Positions 1 through 9,602 of a DNA stretch of 37,796 nucleotides are shown here, piece by piece (position 1 is the first letter of the stretch; each line of letters opens with the position of its first letter). The notes beneath the pieces are model-generated. The model saw only the letters and a program-made list of their open reading frames with translations. It searched no databases and was not told where the DNA came from. A program made the position numbers and the translations under genes. This stretch comes from Helicobacter sp. (lineage in GTDB: Bacteria > Campylobacterota > Campylobacteria > Campylobacterales > Helicobacteraceae), in NCBI GenBank assembly GCA_029264775.1, contig JARHYT010000079.1, forward strand, positions 1 through 37,796. Direction: 5' to 3'.

Positions 1-109
1 TTTAATAAAATTACTTTGAATACTAACTTATAAAATTAAATAGTAGTATTGTAAAATACAAAATAATTTTACCAAAAAATATATTAAATTTTAGTAATTT
101 CATTTTTTC

Positions 110-948
110 TTTAATTAATATGTAGATTTTGTCCAAGCCATAAATTATTCTTTAGTTATATCACTAATGCTTCTATACCTTTTTCTATTACTTCTTATAA
201 AGCACTGCAATAAGTTCTACAGGTGAGACTGCATAAGGGTTTAAAGCACTAAGCTAACTTCTCCATGCTATGCGTCTTGATATTGCTTTCACTCCAAATG
301 ATTGTGCTATTATATTTCCATTGTATTCTTTTGCAATAGTTGTAATATCTGCCCCTATACTTTGTTGTCCGCCTTTGTTTTTATCAAGTGGAATATTTAA
401 GCAAAGCCTAGCCTAATCTTTTGCTTATATATAATAATTTGCAATCCATTGTTTAGAAAATTCTAAATAACTTTCATAAGAATTAGAATTTTCATTTGAA
501 TTATATTAATCCCTATATTATAAGGTGGAGAAGTGATAATTAAATCAAAAAAGTTTTCCTTAAAGCAATCAGTATGTAGCACATCACTTTAAAAAACAAT
601 TATTGCATTGATAATAAGGATATGATTTTATGCTTGGTTTTATCATATCAATTTCTTTAAATTGCTAAGTAAAGATTCTATCCCTTTAGTCTTATTGCTT
701 TTATCAAAATTTAAATAACCAATTCTAAACTTCTACTAAATTACACTAACTCATACTTGTCTAGCCTTTATAACTAATACCTCATCTGTATATCCCATAT
801 TTTTTAATTCTTTAATTTTTATATCATAAAATTCTTGTTTTTGGTTTCAAAAATTTCTTTATCTTTGTATATGAAATACCACTATATTTTGCTAAAATGA
901 TTTAAAATTATTAACTACTATTTCATATGATTTGATTACTTTTTTCAT
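110..948 (-). pseudogene. Decayed type II DNA methyltransferase remnant
   Basis: Reading the minus strand gives recognisable methyltransferase fragments broken by several stops and frameshifts. Around 600-530 it reads DVLHTDCF...FFDLIITSPPYNIGI, the catalytic (D/N/S)PPY motif IV of amino-methyltransferases. Around 400-370 it reads LNIPLDKNKGGQQSIGAD, then RRIAW, ALNPYAVSPVELIAVLYKK, and near 150 SDITKE. This order is typical of beta-class type II m6A/m4C methylases. An ATG at 946-948 (MKKVIKSYEIVV) may be the original start of this or of a separate decayed gene, so the upper limit is uncertain, and the 3' limit may reach the window edge. No enzyme can be made from this copy. No intact restriction endonuclease partner is visible. 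Confidence 0.75.
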
Positions 949-1548
949 ATTTTATTTAACCTTTAATTTTTTTAAAATATTATATTAATATATTTTGCAA
1001 TTCTATTAAAAACTAAAAAATTTTATATTAAAATTTATAATTGTTTTTAAAACTTTACAAACATCATAATATTATTATGTGTGTTTAATGCTTCAAAAAG
1101 TCTTAAAAGTTTCTAGTAAAAAAACACTTATGGTCAAAATCCAATTGTTTAAAACCTTACAATTTCTTCTAAAAGTATATGGTTATATTGTAACTATATT
1201 AATGAGAAATAAGTAACAAGGTCGGTTATATTCTAACTGTTGCTCATGAAATTATACCAATAAAATCTTCTTACTATATGGTTAATTTTTCAAAATCTTC
1301 AAATCGCTTCCATAATCTAAAAATTCATATTCTTTAATATACTACAAAATGCTATTAAATATTTAATTTCATCTTTTACAATAATTTTCCATTGCATAAC
1401 ATAGTAAAAATATTGGTTTAACTCATAAAAAATTTTAAATTAACATTCACATTGCAAATTTTACTTATCGCGATAAATTGAATAATAAAGATTATTTATT
1501 GGTTATTAAAACAATAAAATTATTAAATTGTTGAAATCTTCTATAAAA
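949..1548. other. 600-bp AT-rich gap, no gene seen
   Basis: Very AT-rich sequence between the decayed methylase and the ATP-grasp gene. No open frame with a plausible start and ribosome site was found on either strand. A short protein-like stretch on the minus strand near 1400-1290 has stops and is probably debris. One perfect 12-bp palindrome, TTATCGCGATAA, lies at 1465-1476, downstream of the ATP-grasp stop. Confidence 0.5.
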
Positions 1549-2502
1549 TTAAAAAGTAAGCCATTTGGCAATACTTCCTGATATATCTAAACCTGTTAAA
1601 TTTTCTATCCATAGCCACTGTCCAAAGCAATTTATCTCTAAAAATATCCATTCATCTTGTGGTGTAACAATAAAATCTAATGCACCATATACTAAACCCA
1701 TTTTTTCCATTAACGCATCAACTTTTTCTACTATTTGTGTTGGTGGTGTTAAGACTAAGTGCGGAGTGTTTGCCAAATCATACCGTCGCCAATCTATATT
1801 GGCAACTTTAGAATCTTGTGAGTTTATTTGACATACGAAATGTTTGTTGCCAACTACAATCCAACGCACTTCAAATTTTTTCTTAACATATTCTTGCAAA
1901 ACTATAGGGTTTTGAGTTCCACTAAATTTATATTTTAAATCATTGATGGTAATTTTATTTGTATATACACCCTTTAATACATCATTCTCTACATAAATAT
2001 TTTGATTGTATAGTTTAAAAATTACTTCTCCTTGCTCAATAATAAAGTGTTCTAAAGCTATATAATCATTGCTTACAATGGTAGTTGGAGTATTTAAACC
2101 CACTTGTTTTGCGATTTGTGTTTGAAAAAACTTATTTTCTCCAATATAAGCATTCTTTAGTGAATTAAATGCTTTTGTTGACCTTAGACTAAACCATAAT
2201 CCATTTAAAACGGCATTAAATTCATTTTTAAAGATCTTAAAATTAATATTATGCTCTAAACTTATTTCTTCAATACTTAATTCTAAAAATGCTCGACGAA
2301 AATATATACATGAAATTTCATTGTGTCTTATGGAGTTTTTACCTACAACAATGGTCCAAATATTATTCTTAAAGCTAAGAGTTGTGTTTGAAATAGCATT
2401 CAAATCTAAATTAAGTCTAAAAGTTTTCTTTCCTGCTTCTTGAATTTTTTTTTCCACAAGATCTGCATGAGCATCAAAATGATCACTAACTATTAGTATC
2501 AT
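1549..2502 (-). CDS. MvdD-type ATP-grasp peptide maturase (graspetide ligase)
   Basis: Predicted ATP-grasp ligase that would form side-chain ester or amide cross-links in a ribosomal peptide, using ATP to activate Asp/Glu carboxyls. The protein (317 residues from ATG at 2502) shows family landmarks in order: an N-terminal segment MILIVSDHFDAHADLV, a central NPIVLQEYVKKKFEVRWIVV strand region, DWRRYDL, and near the C terminus GALDFIV...FLEINCFGQWLWIE followed by LTGLDISGSIAKWL. The EIN...GQWLWIE stretch holds the Mg/ATP-binding Glu and Asn and is characteristic of the MvdC/MvdD branch rather than RimK or Ddl. The frame could extend to a TTG at 2535, but the ATG better fits the family start; its ribosome site is weak, so coupling to the upstream peptide gene (48 nt away, same strand) is likely. 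Family assignment is strong; the chemistry performed is inferred. Confidence 0.85.
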   Translation of the reverse strand: MILIVSDHFDAHADLVEKKIQEAGKKTFRLNLDLNAISNTTLSFKNNIWTIVVGKNSIRHNEISCIYFRRAFLELSIEEISLEHNINFKIFKNEFNAVLNGLWFSLRSTKAFNSLKNAYIGENKFFQTQIAKQVGLNTPTTIVSNDYIALEHFIIEQGEVIFKLYNQNIYVENDVLKGVYTNKITINDLKYKFSGTQNPIVLQEYVKKKFEVRWIVVGNKHFVCQINSQDSKVANIDWRRYDLANTPHLVLTPPTQIVEKVDALMEKMGLVYGALDFIVTPQDEWIFLEINCFGQWLWIENLTGLDISGSIAKWLTF

Positions 2503-2550
2503 TACTAATACTCGTTTAAATCCAATAATATACAAACAATTGTTCTGTAT

Positions 2551-2766
2551 TTATGCAATTTTCATGCCCTCATTTGGTCTATCACTATCTCCTCTATTGT
2601 CGGTTTCTCCTGCATATGTGCTTTGTTGAGTGCTGGTAGGTGCACCACTAGCATAAATGTCTTTTACATCATTCGCAGGTTTCCAGATCCATTCGCCTTT
2701 TATGCTATTATCCACATGTATAGACTCTAAATAATATCCTGCAAAGATTTGATTGAAATTTTGCAT
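2551..2766 (-). CDS. Candidate graspetide precursor peptide
   Basis: A 71-residue protein immediately upstream of the ATP-grasp ligase, with a good ribosome site (AAGGAA, 7 nt before ATG) and its own TATAAT box. The N-terminal half is leader-like: IFAGYYLES at residues 7-15 resembles the FFARFL helix that MvdC/MvdD enzymes bind in microviridin leaders. The C-terminal third looks like a core: T44, S45, T46, S49, T50, Y51 followed by E54, D56, D60, D62 and E66. Hydroxyl donors thus come first and carboxylates follow, the order expected for omega-ester cross-links. The microviridin KYPSDW signature is absent, so this would be a different core type. No Cys, no export signal and no GG cleavage site are seen. 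The role is inferred from position, size and composition; the sequence was not recognised as a named family. Confidence 0.72.
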   Translation of the reverse strand: MQNFNQIFAGYYLESIHVDNSIKGEWIWKPANDVKDIYASGAPTSTQQSTYAGETDNRGDSDRPNEGMKIA

Positions 2767-2794
2767 TTATGTTCCTTTCAAATAATTTATTTTA

Positions 2795-2800
2795 ATTATA
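2795..2800 (-). promoter_or_regulatory. -10 box for the peptide/ATP-grasp pair
   Basis: On the minus strand a perfect TATAAT lies 29-34 nt upstream of the precursor start codon, which would give a leader of roughly 20 nt containing AAGGAA. No clear -35 box is seen, which is usual for Campylobacterota sigma-70 promoters. Confidence 0.5.
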
Positions 2801-2922
2801 CACTAGAATTACATAAATTATTTGAAATATAAATGATTTTTTCTAAACTAGTATTTATCTTGTTACAATAGGTAATTTATGCCCATAAGAATTACCATTA
2901 ATTTTTAGCTTGTTTTATTATT

Positions 2923-4082
2923 TTATATAATTAATTTATATAAAGATTTTTTAATTTTTGAATTTTCATAATGCACACCCAATAAATATTTAAAATACTG
3001 CAAAATTTTGGGACTTAGAATCTTAGTTTCACTTTTATTTATAAAATAAGATTCTAAAGCTTTAAATTGTTGAAAATCAGTCATAATATCATAATTTCCA
3101 AAATAAATAAGGAATATGTGGTAAAAACAATTTAAACACATCGACATAGCAATACAAACTATATTGATCATCAGGGACATAAATTGTATTTGTGTTTGCT
3201 CTATTTATAAAAGTTTTTGATCTTACAAGAGCATTGATATCGCACATTGTGTAAAACACTGCCTTGATTTGAGAATTTGTGATGCGTTTTTTTTGTTAGG
3301 ATATTTATCAATATATTTACCGACTTAATCAAAATCATTTATATAAAAAATCCTACCCTCTATTGTTGTGAAATTAAAATTACAAATATACTTATAATCC
3401 ATTCCCACATTATTTTTTTATACAAAGCAATAATCATTGGAAAATGCCCCTTAGAGTCCTTGCAAAATTCTTTTGAGCTAATGATTGTAGAATCAAAAGC
3501 CTATAATCCTTTGCAAAATTTTTTAGTGCACTAAAGTTTGTTTTTTAATCAGATATGAAAGTGGGTGTAGAACACAGATAAAATTTGCTTTTAACTTATC
3601 ATAAGAGCGTAAAACGCTTATGCCTATATATCTAGATTGCAAGGTAGAATCTATTTGCATAGATTCTTTATTTTTTAATGAGCTTTGCATGATAGAGGTT
3701 CTTTCATTGTAAGGTGGATTACCCATGATGATAAGTCTGCAAGATTCTGTAATACTAAAATTATCTCTCGTAACATTATATAGTGCATTTTTATGAAGCA
3801 GTTTTACCTTAGAATCTAGTGTGCTTTTTGCTATATGTAAGGCTGTTTTATCAATATCAACTCCTATGATTTTAGTAAAGCTATTTTATTAAATCCATTT
3901 TCAATAATCGCATTTGTGCGTAAGAAATTACCACTTCCACATGAACTATCAAACAACACATAGCCATTAGAATCTATATGTTTTTGGAGCATAGTATATA
4001 CTTCATTAACCAAAAAATCAGAAGTATAAAAACTACCAAGATTGATTTTTTCTTTTGTGTCTAAATGCGTTGATTCTATCGT
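2923..4082 (-). pseudogene. Decayed adenine-specific DNA methyltransferase (Eco57I/N6-type)
   Basis: Minus-strand fragments can be joined into one methyltransferase. From just after the purB stop it reads HLDTKEKINLGSFYTSDFL, then FDSSCGSGNF (motif I, SAM binding), after a frameshift near 3890 TKIIGVDIDKTALHIA, then LIIMGNPPYNERTS (motif IV, NPPY) at about 3720. Beyond the stop at 3523 other frames give SSKEFCKDSKGHFPMIIALY, EGRIFYIND and finally an open stretch ending at 2923 (YFGNYDIMTDFQQFKALESY). At least three frameshifts or stops break the frame, and no start codon was found after purB; the pseudogene continues in the purB frame straight past its TAA. It is clearly inactive. Confidence 0.85.
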
Positions 4083-5411
4083 TTATCCAAACACTCTTTT
4101 AAAGATAGAATCCACATTTTTAGTGTAATAGCTGAACTCAAAACACTTACGCACAGCATCTTTACCAATCAAATCTATGAGTTCAGAATCTGCTAAAAGA
4201 TATTGCAAATATAAGCTTTCACCTTTATCATTTAATGCACTTTTTCCCTCTTGTAAATCCTGCCATACCCTCATAGCATTTCTTTGCACAATCTTATAAG
4301 CATTTTCGCGACTAACACCCATTTTTGGCAATTCTAATAAGATTCTTTGCGAAAATACAAGTCCTCCTGTTAAATTTAGATTTTTCATCATGTTTTTTGG
4401 ATAAACCACAAGCTTATCTAGTAGTCTAGTAAGTCTTGCTAGCATAAAATCTGTTGTGATAAAACTATCAGGCAATATAAACCTCTCAACGCTTGAATGG
4501 CTAATATCCCTTTGATGCCATAATGCCACATTTTCCATAGCTGGAAGTGCATAGCTTCGTATCATTCTGCAAAGCCCCGTTATATTCTCGCTTAAAATAG
4601 GGTTTCGCTTATGTGGCATGGCAGAACTACCCTTTTGCCCTACCTCAAAATATTCCTCTGCTTCATAAACCTCTGTTCTTTGTAAATGCCTTATTTCTAC
4701 TGCAATTTTTTCACAGCTACTAGCAAGTAGGGCTAAATCACTTATAAGTCTTGCATACCTATCTCTTTGAATCACTTGATTGCTAATAGGTGCTGGTTTT
4801 AAACCTAATTCATTGCATACTAGAGTTTCTAGTTTCATTGGTGTGTGTGCTAGATTTCCCATAGCACCACTTAATTTACCAACACTTATAACTTCAAGTG
4901 TAGATTCTAATGCTTTTAAATGCCTATTTAATTCGTCATACCATATAGCACAAACAAGCCCAAATGTAATTGGTTCTCCATGTATGCCATGACTCCTGCC
5001 AACCATCAATGTATGTTTGTGCTCATACGCCCTATTTTTAATCACTGCTTTTAAGTCTTGTAAGTCTTTCAAAATAATTTTTAAGGAATCTCGCATCTGC
5101 AATGCTACTGCCGTATCAATACAATCACTTGAAGTAATGCCATAATGCACCCATCTTGACTCCTCGCCTAAACTCTCACTTACACTTGTAGTAAATGCTA
5201 TTAAATCATGTTTTGTAACCGATTCTATTTCATCAATTCTAGCAATATCAAATTTTGCATTTTTACAAATTTTTTCACAATCACTATCAGGGATTAATCC
5301 TAATTTATTCCAACCTCTAACTAACGCTTTTTCTACTTCAAGCCATGCACTATATTTAGCGTTCATATCCCAAAGCTTTTTCATCTCTTCTCTTGCATAT
5401 CTCTCTACCAT
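4083..5411 (-). CDS. purB: Adenylosuccinate lyase
   Basis: Cytosolic purine-synthesis enzyme that releases fumarate from SAICAR and from adenylosuccinate. The 442-residue protein has the fumarase/ASL superfamily signature GSSAMPHKRNP (about 261-271), with the catalytic serine in the flexible loop, and GRSHGIHGEPITFG (138-151) with the general-acid histidine. N-terminal MVERYAREEM and full length match the bacterial family. ATG is preceded by a perfect AAGGAGG. It is the last gene of the M48-prmC-mscS-purB run, 57 nt after the channel gene, and its stop abuts the methyltransferase pseudogene. Confidence 0.96.
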   Translation of the reverse strand: MVERYAREEMKKLWDMNAKYSAWLEVEKALVRGWNKLGLIPDSDCEKICKNAKFDIARIDEIESVTKHDLIAFTTSVSESLGEESRWVHYGITSSDCIDTAVALQMRDSLKIILKDLQDLKAVIKNRAYEHKHTLMVGRSHGIHGEPITFGLVCAIWYDELNRHLKALESTLEVISVGKLSGAMGNLAHTPMKLETLVCNELGLKPAPISNQVIQRDRYARLISDLALLASSCEKIAVEIRHLQRTEVYEAEEYFEVGQKGSSAMPHKRNPILSENITGLCRMIRSYALPAMENVALWHQRDISHSSVERFILPDSFITTDFMLARLTRLLDKLVVYPKNMMKNLNLTGGLVFSQRILLELPKMGVSRENAYKIVQRNAMRVWQDLQEGKSALNDKGESLYLQYLLADSELIDLIGKDAVRKCFEFSYYTKNVDSIFKRVFG

Positions 5412-5468
5412 AAAACCTCCTTAAATTATATTGGAATCTATTTTGAAATTTTTTAAAAAACAATAAGC

Positions 5469-7385
5469 TCACAAAGTATTGTTTGCTGTATTAAAATTTT
5501 TTGGCAATGTTTCTACATATAGGCTTTGACTAGGAAATGCAAAATCAAGTTCGCAATTTTTTACAATTTCCATAATTTTAAATATAACATCTTCTTTTGT
5601 TTCAAGAAATTCTCTTTTTGTAATACCTTCCACAAAGCAATCTACTAATATATTAATGGAGCTATCGCCAAGCGATTCCAAACATACATAAATAGAGCTT
5701 TTATAGCCAAAGAAATCATCATAAGATATAATATCTTTTTTTAATGCAATCTTATATTTATCTTCCTCGCCGTATTTTGACTTAGTTGCAATATTTGGGT
5801 GTTCCAACAACATTTTATTAATTTCTTGAATACATTTTTTTAATTTGTCTTCTGTTGCACTATAGGTTACTCCAATACTCATTTTTATTCTTCGTCCAGC
5901 CTTTCTGCGACTCCAATTTTGTATGACTTTGCCAGCTAATTCAGAATTTGGAACAAATAATAAAGAATTATCAGCTGTTCTTATTGTAGTTCTCCTTAGC
6001 CCAATTTCTACAACAACCCCCTCTATACCACCACATTCAACCCAATCACCTTGTGAAAATGAATTGTCAAATAACAACATAACAGATGCAAAGAAGTTCG
6101 CTAATGTATCTTTTATGGCTAACGCAACTGCTAAACCACCAAGTCCAAGCGATGCAATGATTGCAGAAATATTGAACCCAAGATTTTTAAGAATCAATAA
6201 TCCCGAAACAATTAATATCATAGTATCAAGCAATTTTAATATAAGATTAATAATTTCTTTTCTAAAATCACTATTAGATTTTTGTAATAAATTAGCTAGT
6301 ATTGCTGTGCCATAACTATTTGTAGCCGCTATCAAAAACCATGCGGCATTTATTATATACAATATATTAAACCATGAAGAAATCTTATCTGGTTGCAGTT
6401 CTGGATAATATAATACACCTATACAAACATGCAAACTCCAAACAAATAAAAACAAAGATATTGGACGCAATAAATCCTTTTGCATCATTTCATGTAAATC
6501 TTTATCTTGATTTGTTAAGTGTATTGCAAGATTCATAAAATATATGATAATCCTTGTAATTAATTTTCTATAAACCCACAGAATCAAAAAACATATCAAG
6601 GATAAGATTATTTTGATAATTAAAATATTATGATGTCCAACAGGTAAAAAATGAGATAGTTCTTGCAATGTTATGCGTATCATTGCATGCAATATCGTAT
6701 CTTGAGGCACAAAATCTCCAGCATGCCATTCAAGGTATGTAACCAAATCAATAGCAGTTGATAATCTATTTCTATATCTTGATATTTCTAGGTCGGCATT
6801 TTTTCTTTGAGTTTTCGTTAATATGTCTAAATTGTCAAAATCCTTTGGCATTTCATTTAAATCGTTCAAAGTAGGTTTAATAATATCTGTAACTTTTTGT
6901 TTCTGTGAAAAAAAATCAATCTGCTTTCTGAGATTCTGAAAAAGTGTGAATATTTTGTAATCTATATCAAGCATATAAATTGCAATTTCATTGTTAATTG
7001 TCGCATAAGCATCTTTTTGAATCTTAGAATCAGAAAGCATCATTGTTTGCTTCATTCTATCGTTTTTGTTGTCATCAAAGTTAAATCCCAATTCTTTGTT
7101 TTTATCTCTAACTTCTTCTATAAACAATTGTAATAAGTCATTTTTTTGTGTTATTAACGATTCTTTTTTATTAAAGTCATTGTTATTTTCTGAAACTAGA
7201 TGCAATTGCCATGCAACATCATTAAGATAGGCAAAAAGTTCCCTTATACTCAAATATTTAAAAGATATGCTTTTGTTTAAATCACTAGTTTTTGTATCTA
7301 ATATGCCTATATTACTTTTTGCAAATAAGAAAAAACATACACATATTATAAAAATTGCATATCCAAGATACCCAAATTTTTTCAC
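5469..7385 (-). CDS. MscS-family mechanosensitive channel
   Basis: Large (638-residue) small-conductance mechanosensitive channel relative, expected in the inner membrane as an osmotic release valve. An N-terminal membrane segment (about 10-24) precedes a long periplasmic-type helical, charged region (about 35-245). Several membrane segments follow around 250-420. The MscS core then comes: AIIASLGLGGLAVALAIKDT (pore-lining TM3 and following helix, about 410-430), FDNSFSQGDWVECGGIEGVV (beta domain) and VFVPNSELAGKVIQNWSRR. Start is GTG with AGGA 6 nt upstream; only 15 nt separate it from prmC. Helicobacter pylori has a similar-size relative (HP0415). Ion selectivity cannot be told from sequence. 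Confidence 0.92.
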   Translation of the reverse strand: MKKFGYLGYAIFIICVCFFLFAKSNIGILDTKTSDLNKSISFKYLSIRELFAYLNDVAWQLHLVSENNNDFNKKESLITQKNDLLQLFIEEVRDKNKELGFNFDDNKNDRMKQTMMLSDSKIQKDAYATINNEIAIYMLDIDYKIFTLFQNLRKQIDFFSQKQKVTDIIKPTLNDLNEMPKDFDNLDILTKTQRKNADLEISRYRNRLSTAIDLVTYLEWHAGDFVPQDTILHAMIRITLQELSHFLPVGHHNILIIKIILSLICFLILWVYRKLITRIIIYFMNLAIHLTNQDKDLHEMMQKDLLRPISLFLFVWSLHVCIGVLYYPELQPDKISSWFNILYIINAAWFLIAATNSYGTAILANLLQKSNSDFRKEIINLILKLLDTMILIVSGLLILKNLGFNISAIIASLGLGGLAVALAIKDTLANFFASVMLLFDNSFSQGDWVECGGIEGVVVEIGLRRTTIRTADNSLLFVPNSELAGKVIQNWSRRKAGRRIKMSIGVTYSATEDKLKKCIQEINKMLLEHPNIATKSKYGEEDKYKIALKKDIISYDDFFGYKSSIYVCLESLGDSSINILVDCFVEGITKREFLETKEDVIFKIMEIVKNCELDFAFPSQSLYVETLPKNFNTANNTL

Positions 7386-7400
7386 ATATATTCCTATACA

Positions 7401-8381
7401 TTAATTTGTAAGCATTGCTACAAAACCTCTATCAAAACCAGAATAATCTTGATAGAAATTAGCCTCATATCCAAATTTCATTAACACTTCATGCACACTT
7501 TCTCTTTGATCATAACCAATCTCACAGACTAGAAATTTAACCCCTCTCTCACTAGCTTGCAAAATCAATCTTTTTAATATCTCATCTCCCTTGTATCCAC
7601 CAAATAATGCTATGTGGGGTTCATGCAAAACTTCTTGATTTAATGGGTAGTTATTTGCAATATATGGCGGATTAGACAGCAACAAAGGGCATTGTTGAAG
7701 CATTAAATAAGGAGATTGTAAAAGATCAGATTCCACAAAATCACATCTATTGTCCATATCTAACCTTTGTGCGTTGTGTTTAGCTATATTTAATGCTTTC
7801 TTGCTTATATCTGTTGCAATTGCACAAGTTTTGTCTGTATTGTTTAATATCGAAAGACTAATAGCTCCACTTCCAACACCAACTTCAATAAAATTAGTAA
7901 TCCCATAGGTTTTAATAATATCTAATGCTTTTTCTACCAAAATCTCCGTTTCTGTTCTTGGTATCAACACATTTTCATCAACATAAAATTCCATATCATA
8001 AAAGTACGCACGATTTGTTAAATATTCAAGAGGCATGCCATTTTTACGCATTGCTAGAAGCTTAAAATATCTCTGTTTATCAAAGTCAGATACCTCTTTT
8101 TTTGCATTAATATGTAAATCTGTGCGATTCATATTCAATATAAAGCATAGTAGCGTCTCTGCCTCATATCTGGGACTTACGATATTAAAGCTTTGTTGAT
8201 TGTCAATTTTTGAATAGATGCCACCATATTTTGGCAAATCCTTTGGCAATTTATCTGTTTCAAAACTATTAATGTCTGTTAGTAGAAATGAGGTTTCATA
8301 CACAAGTTTTTTAAAATCATCAAGATTGACATCTTTTAAAAACGCTATTGCTATACGCAATAATAGATCAATTTCTATCAT
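7401..8381 (-). CDS. prmC: Release factor glutamine methyltransferase
   Basis: SAM-dependent methyltransferase that modifies the GGQ glutamine of peptide release factors 1 and 2. Recognised by the SAM-binding stretch FIEVGVGSGAISLSIL, the LIPRTETE segment (RPETE in most homologues) and the catalytic NPPYIA. The N-terminal domain (about 1-110) is divergent and longer than usual, including NMNRTDLH. I chose ATG at 8381 (326 residues), preceded by GGGGG, over an in-frame TTG at 8393. The start overlaps the 3' end of the M48 gene by 14 nt, so translation is probably coupled. Confidence 0.93.
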   Translation of the reverse strand: MIEIDLLLRIAIAFLKDVNLDDFKKLVYETSFLLTDINSFETDKLPKDLPKYGGIYSKIDNQQSFNIVSPRYEAETLLCFILNMNRTDLHINAKKEVSDFDKQRYFKLLAMRKNGMPLEYLTNRAYFYDMEFYVDENVLIPRTETEILVEKALDIIKTYGITNFIEVGVGSGAISLSILNNTDKTCAIATDISKKALNIAKHNAQRLDMDNRCDFVESDLLQSPYLMLQQCPLLLSNPPYIANNYPLNQEVLHEPHIALFGGYKGDEILKRLILQASERGVKFLVCEIGYDQRESVHEVLMKFGYEANFYQDYSGFDRGFVAMLTN

Positions 8382-9579
8382 GTAAGCCCCCAAGAGCTTT
8401 TAATCTGTCAAGTAATGGTGGATGAGAATAGTAAAAGAATATATATGCCGGATGAGAATATGGAAAGGCTTTGTTTTCATTTACCAATCTTATTAAAGCC
8501 TCTCTTAAGGCATTACTGCTAGCACAAGACGCACCGAATTTATCCGCCTCATATTCCGCCTTACGACTAAAATAGCTTTGAAGCGGCATGAATAAAAAAG
8601 AAAAAACGGGTAAAACAAGCATTGCTAAAATCAATATACTACCATGTGTTGGTTGTAACCCTATATACAGGCAAATAGACTTAAAATATAATCCAACAAC
8701 AGCGAAGATAAAAAACAATATAAAACCGCTAATAACGATATTTCTTGATATATCTTTATGTTTAAAATGTCCTAGCTCATGCCCTAATATCGCTATCAAA
8801 CCATCATCGCTGATTTTTTCTAACAATGTATCAAATAAGACAACTCTTTTGGAGTTGCCAAATCCACCAAAATATGCGTTTAGCCTACCATCTCTTCTAC
8901 TTGCATCCATTACATAAATACCATTGCTTTTAAATCCCACTCGCTCTAGTAATATTTGAATCCTGCTTTTTAAACATTCATCTTTTAATGGCGTAAAATT
9001 ATTAAACATAGGGGCTATAATAGTAGGATAAATTAATTGTATAAGCACAATAAAACAGAATATTAAAACAAATCCCACTAACCACCATAATTTTATAGTC
9101 TCCATAGTCCATAACAATAAGGCAAACACAATGCCCAATAATATACCAAGTATGAACAACATTTTTACACAATCAAGTAAAAATTCCTTCATACTTTGCT
9201 TATTGAATCCATAATCTAAATCAATCTTTCTTGCCAATAAATTTAAGGGAAAATGTAGCAATGCGTTCAAACCTATAAAGGACATAAGCATTAACCAATC
9301 TAAACCAAAACTACTAATTGTTTGCATACTAAAAGTATTAAGCAAAAAAACAATTCCATATTGTAACCAAAAAACAAGCACAACAAAATCAAGTATATAA
9401 GAAACTATAGATAGCTTAAGTTTTGATATAGTGTAGTTTGCAGCAATTTTATAATCTTCTTTATTTAGAATAACAGCTTTTTGTTTTGAATATACCTTAA
9501 CATATCTCATTTGTAAAATATCCAATACAAAAGATGGAATGATATACAAAATTAAATACGCTAAAACAACGACATACAA
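8368..9579 (-). CDS. M48-family (Ste24/CAAX-type) membrane metalloprotease
   Basis: Integral inner-membrane zinc protease of 403 residues. The catalytic motif ILGHELGHFKHKD (HExxH) sits in the C-terminal half, with the downstream zinc ligand in SRKAEYEADKFGA. Multiple hydrophobic segments flank it (about 1-16, 60-85, 100-120, 145-190, 280-330), the arrangement of Ste24-like CAAX proteases. In bacteria such enzymes degrade misfolded or damaged membrane proteins; there is no prenylation here, so CAAX only describes the fold. Start is TTG with a strong AAGGAG 6 nt upstream. It heads the run with prmC, mscS and purB; a similar neighbour of prmC exists in H. pylori (HP0382). Confidence 0.92.
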   Translation of the reverse strand: MYVVVLAYLILYIIPSFVLDILQMRYVKVYSKQKAVILNKEDYKIAANYTISKLKLSIVSYILDFVVLVFWLQYGIVFLLNTFSMQTISSFGLDWLMLMSFIGLNALLHFPLNLLARKIDLDYGFNKQSMKEFLLDCVKMLFILGILLGIVFALLLWTMETIKLWWLVGFVLIFCFIVLIQLIYPTIIAPMFNNFTPLKDECLKSRIQILLERVGFKSNGIYVMDASRRDGRLNAYFGGFGNSKRVVLFDTLLEKISDDGLIAILGHELGHFKHKDISRNIVISGFILFFIFAVVGLYFKSICLYIGLQPTHGSILILAMLVLPVFSFLFMPLQSYFSRKAEYEADKFGASCASSNALREALIRLVNENKAFPYSHPAYIFFYYSHPPLLDRLKALGGLHDRN

Positions 9580-9602
9580 TGCAATCTCCTTTTGCGATAA
9601 AT

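Noticed and set aside
2503-2535. TTG upstream start for the ATP-grasp gene
   Set aside because: The added 11 residues (MYIIGFKRVLV) are not part of the family N terminus, which begins at MILIVSDHF; the ATG at 2502 fits better.
3523-3726. 67-codon frame MGNPPYNERTS as a separate small gene
   Set aside because: It is motif IV of the broken methyltransferase spanning 2923-4082; the ATG is internal.
5923-6315. 130-codon plus-strand frame
   Set aside because: Antisense to the MscS-family gene, with unlikely composition; a shadow frame.
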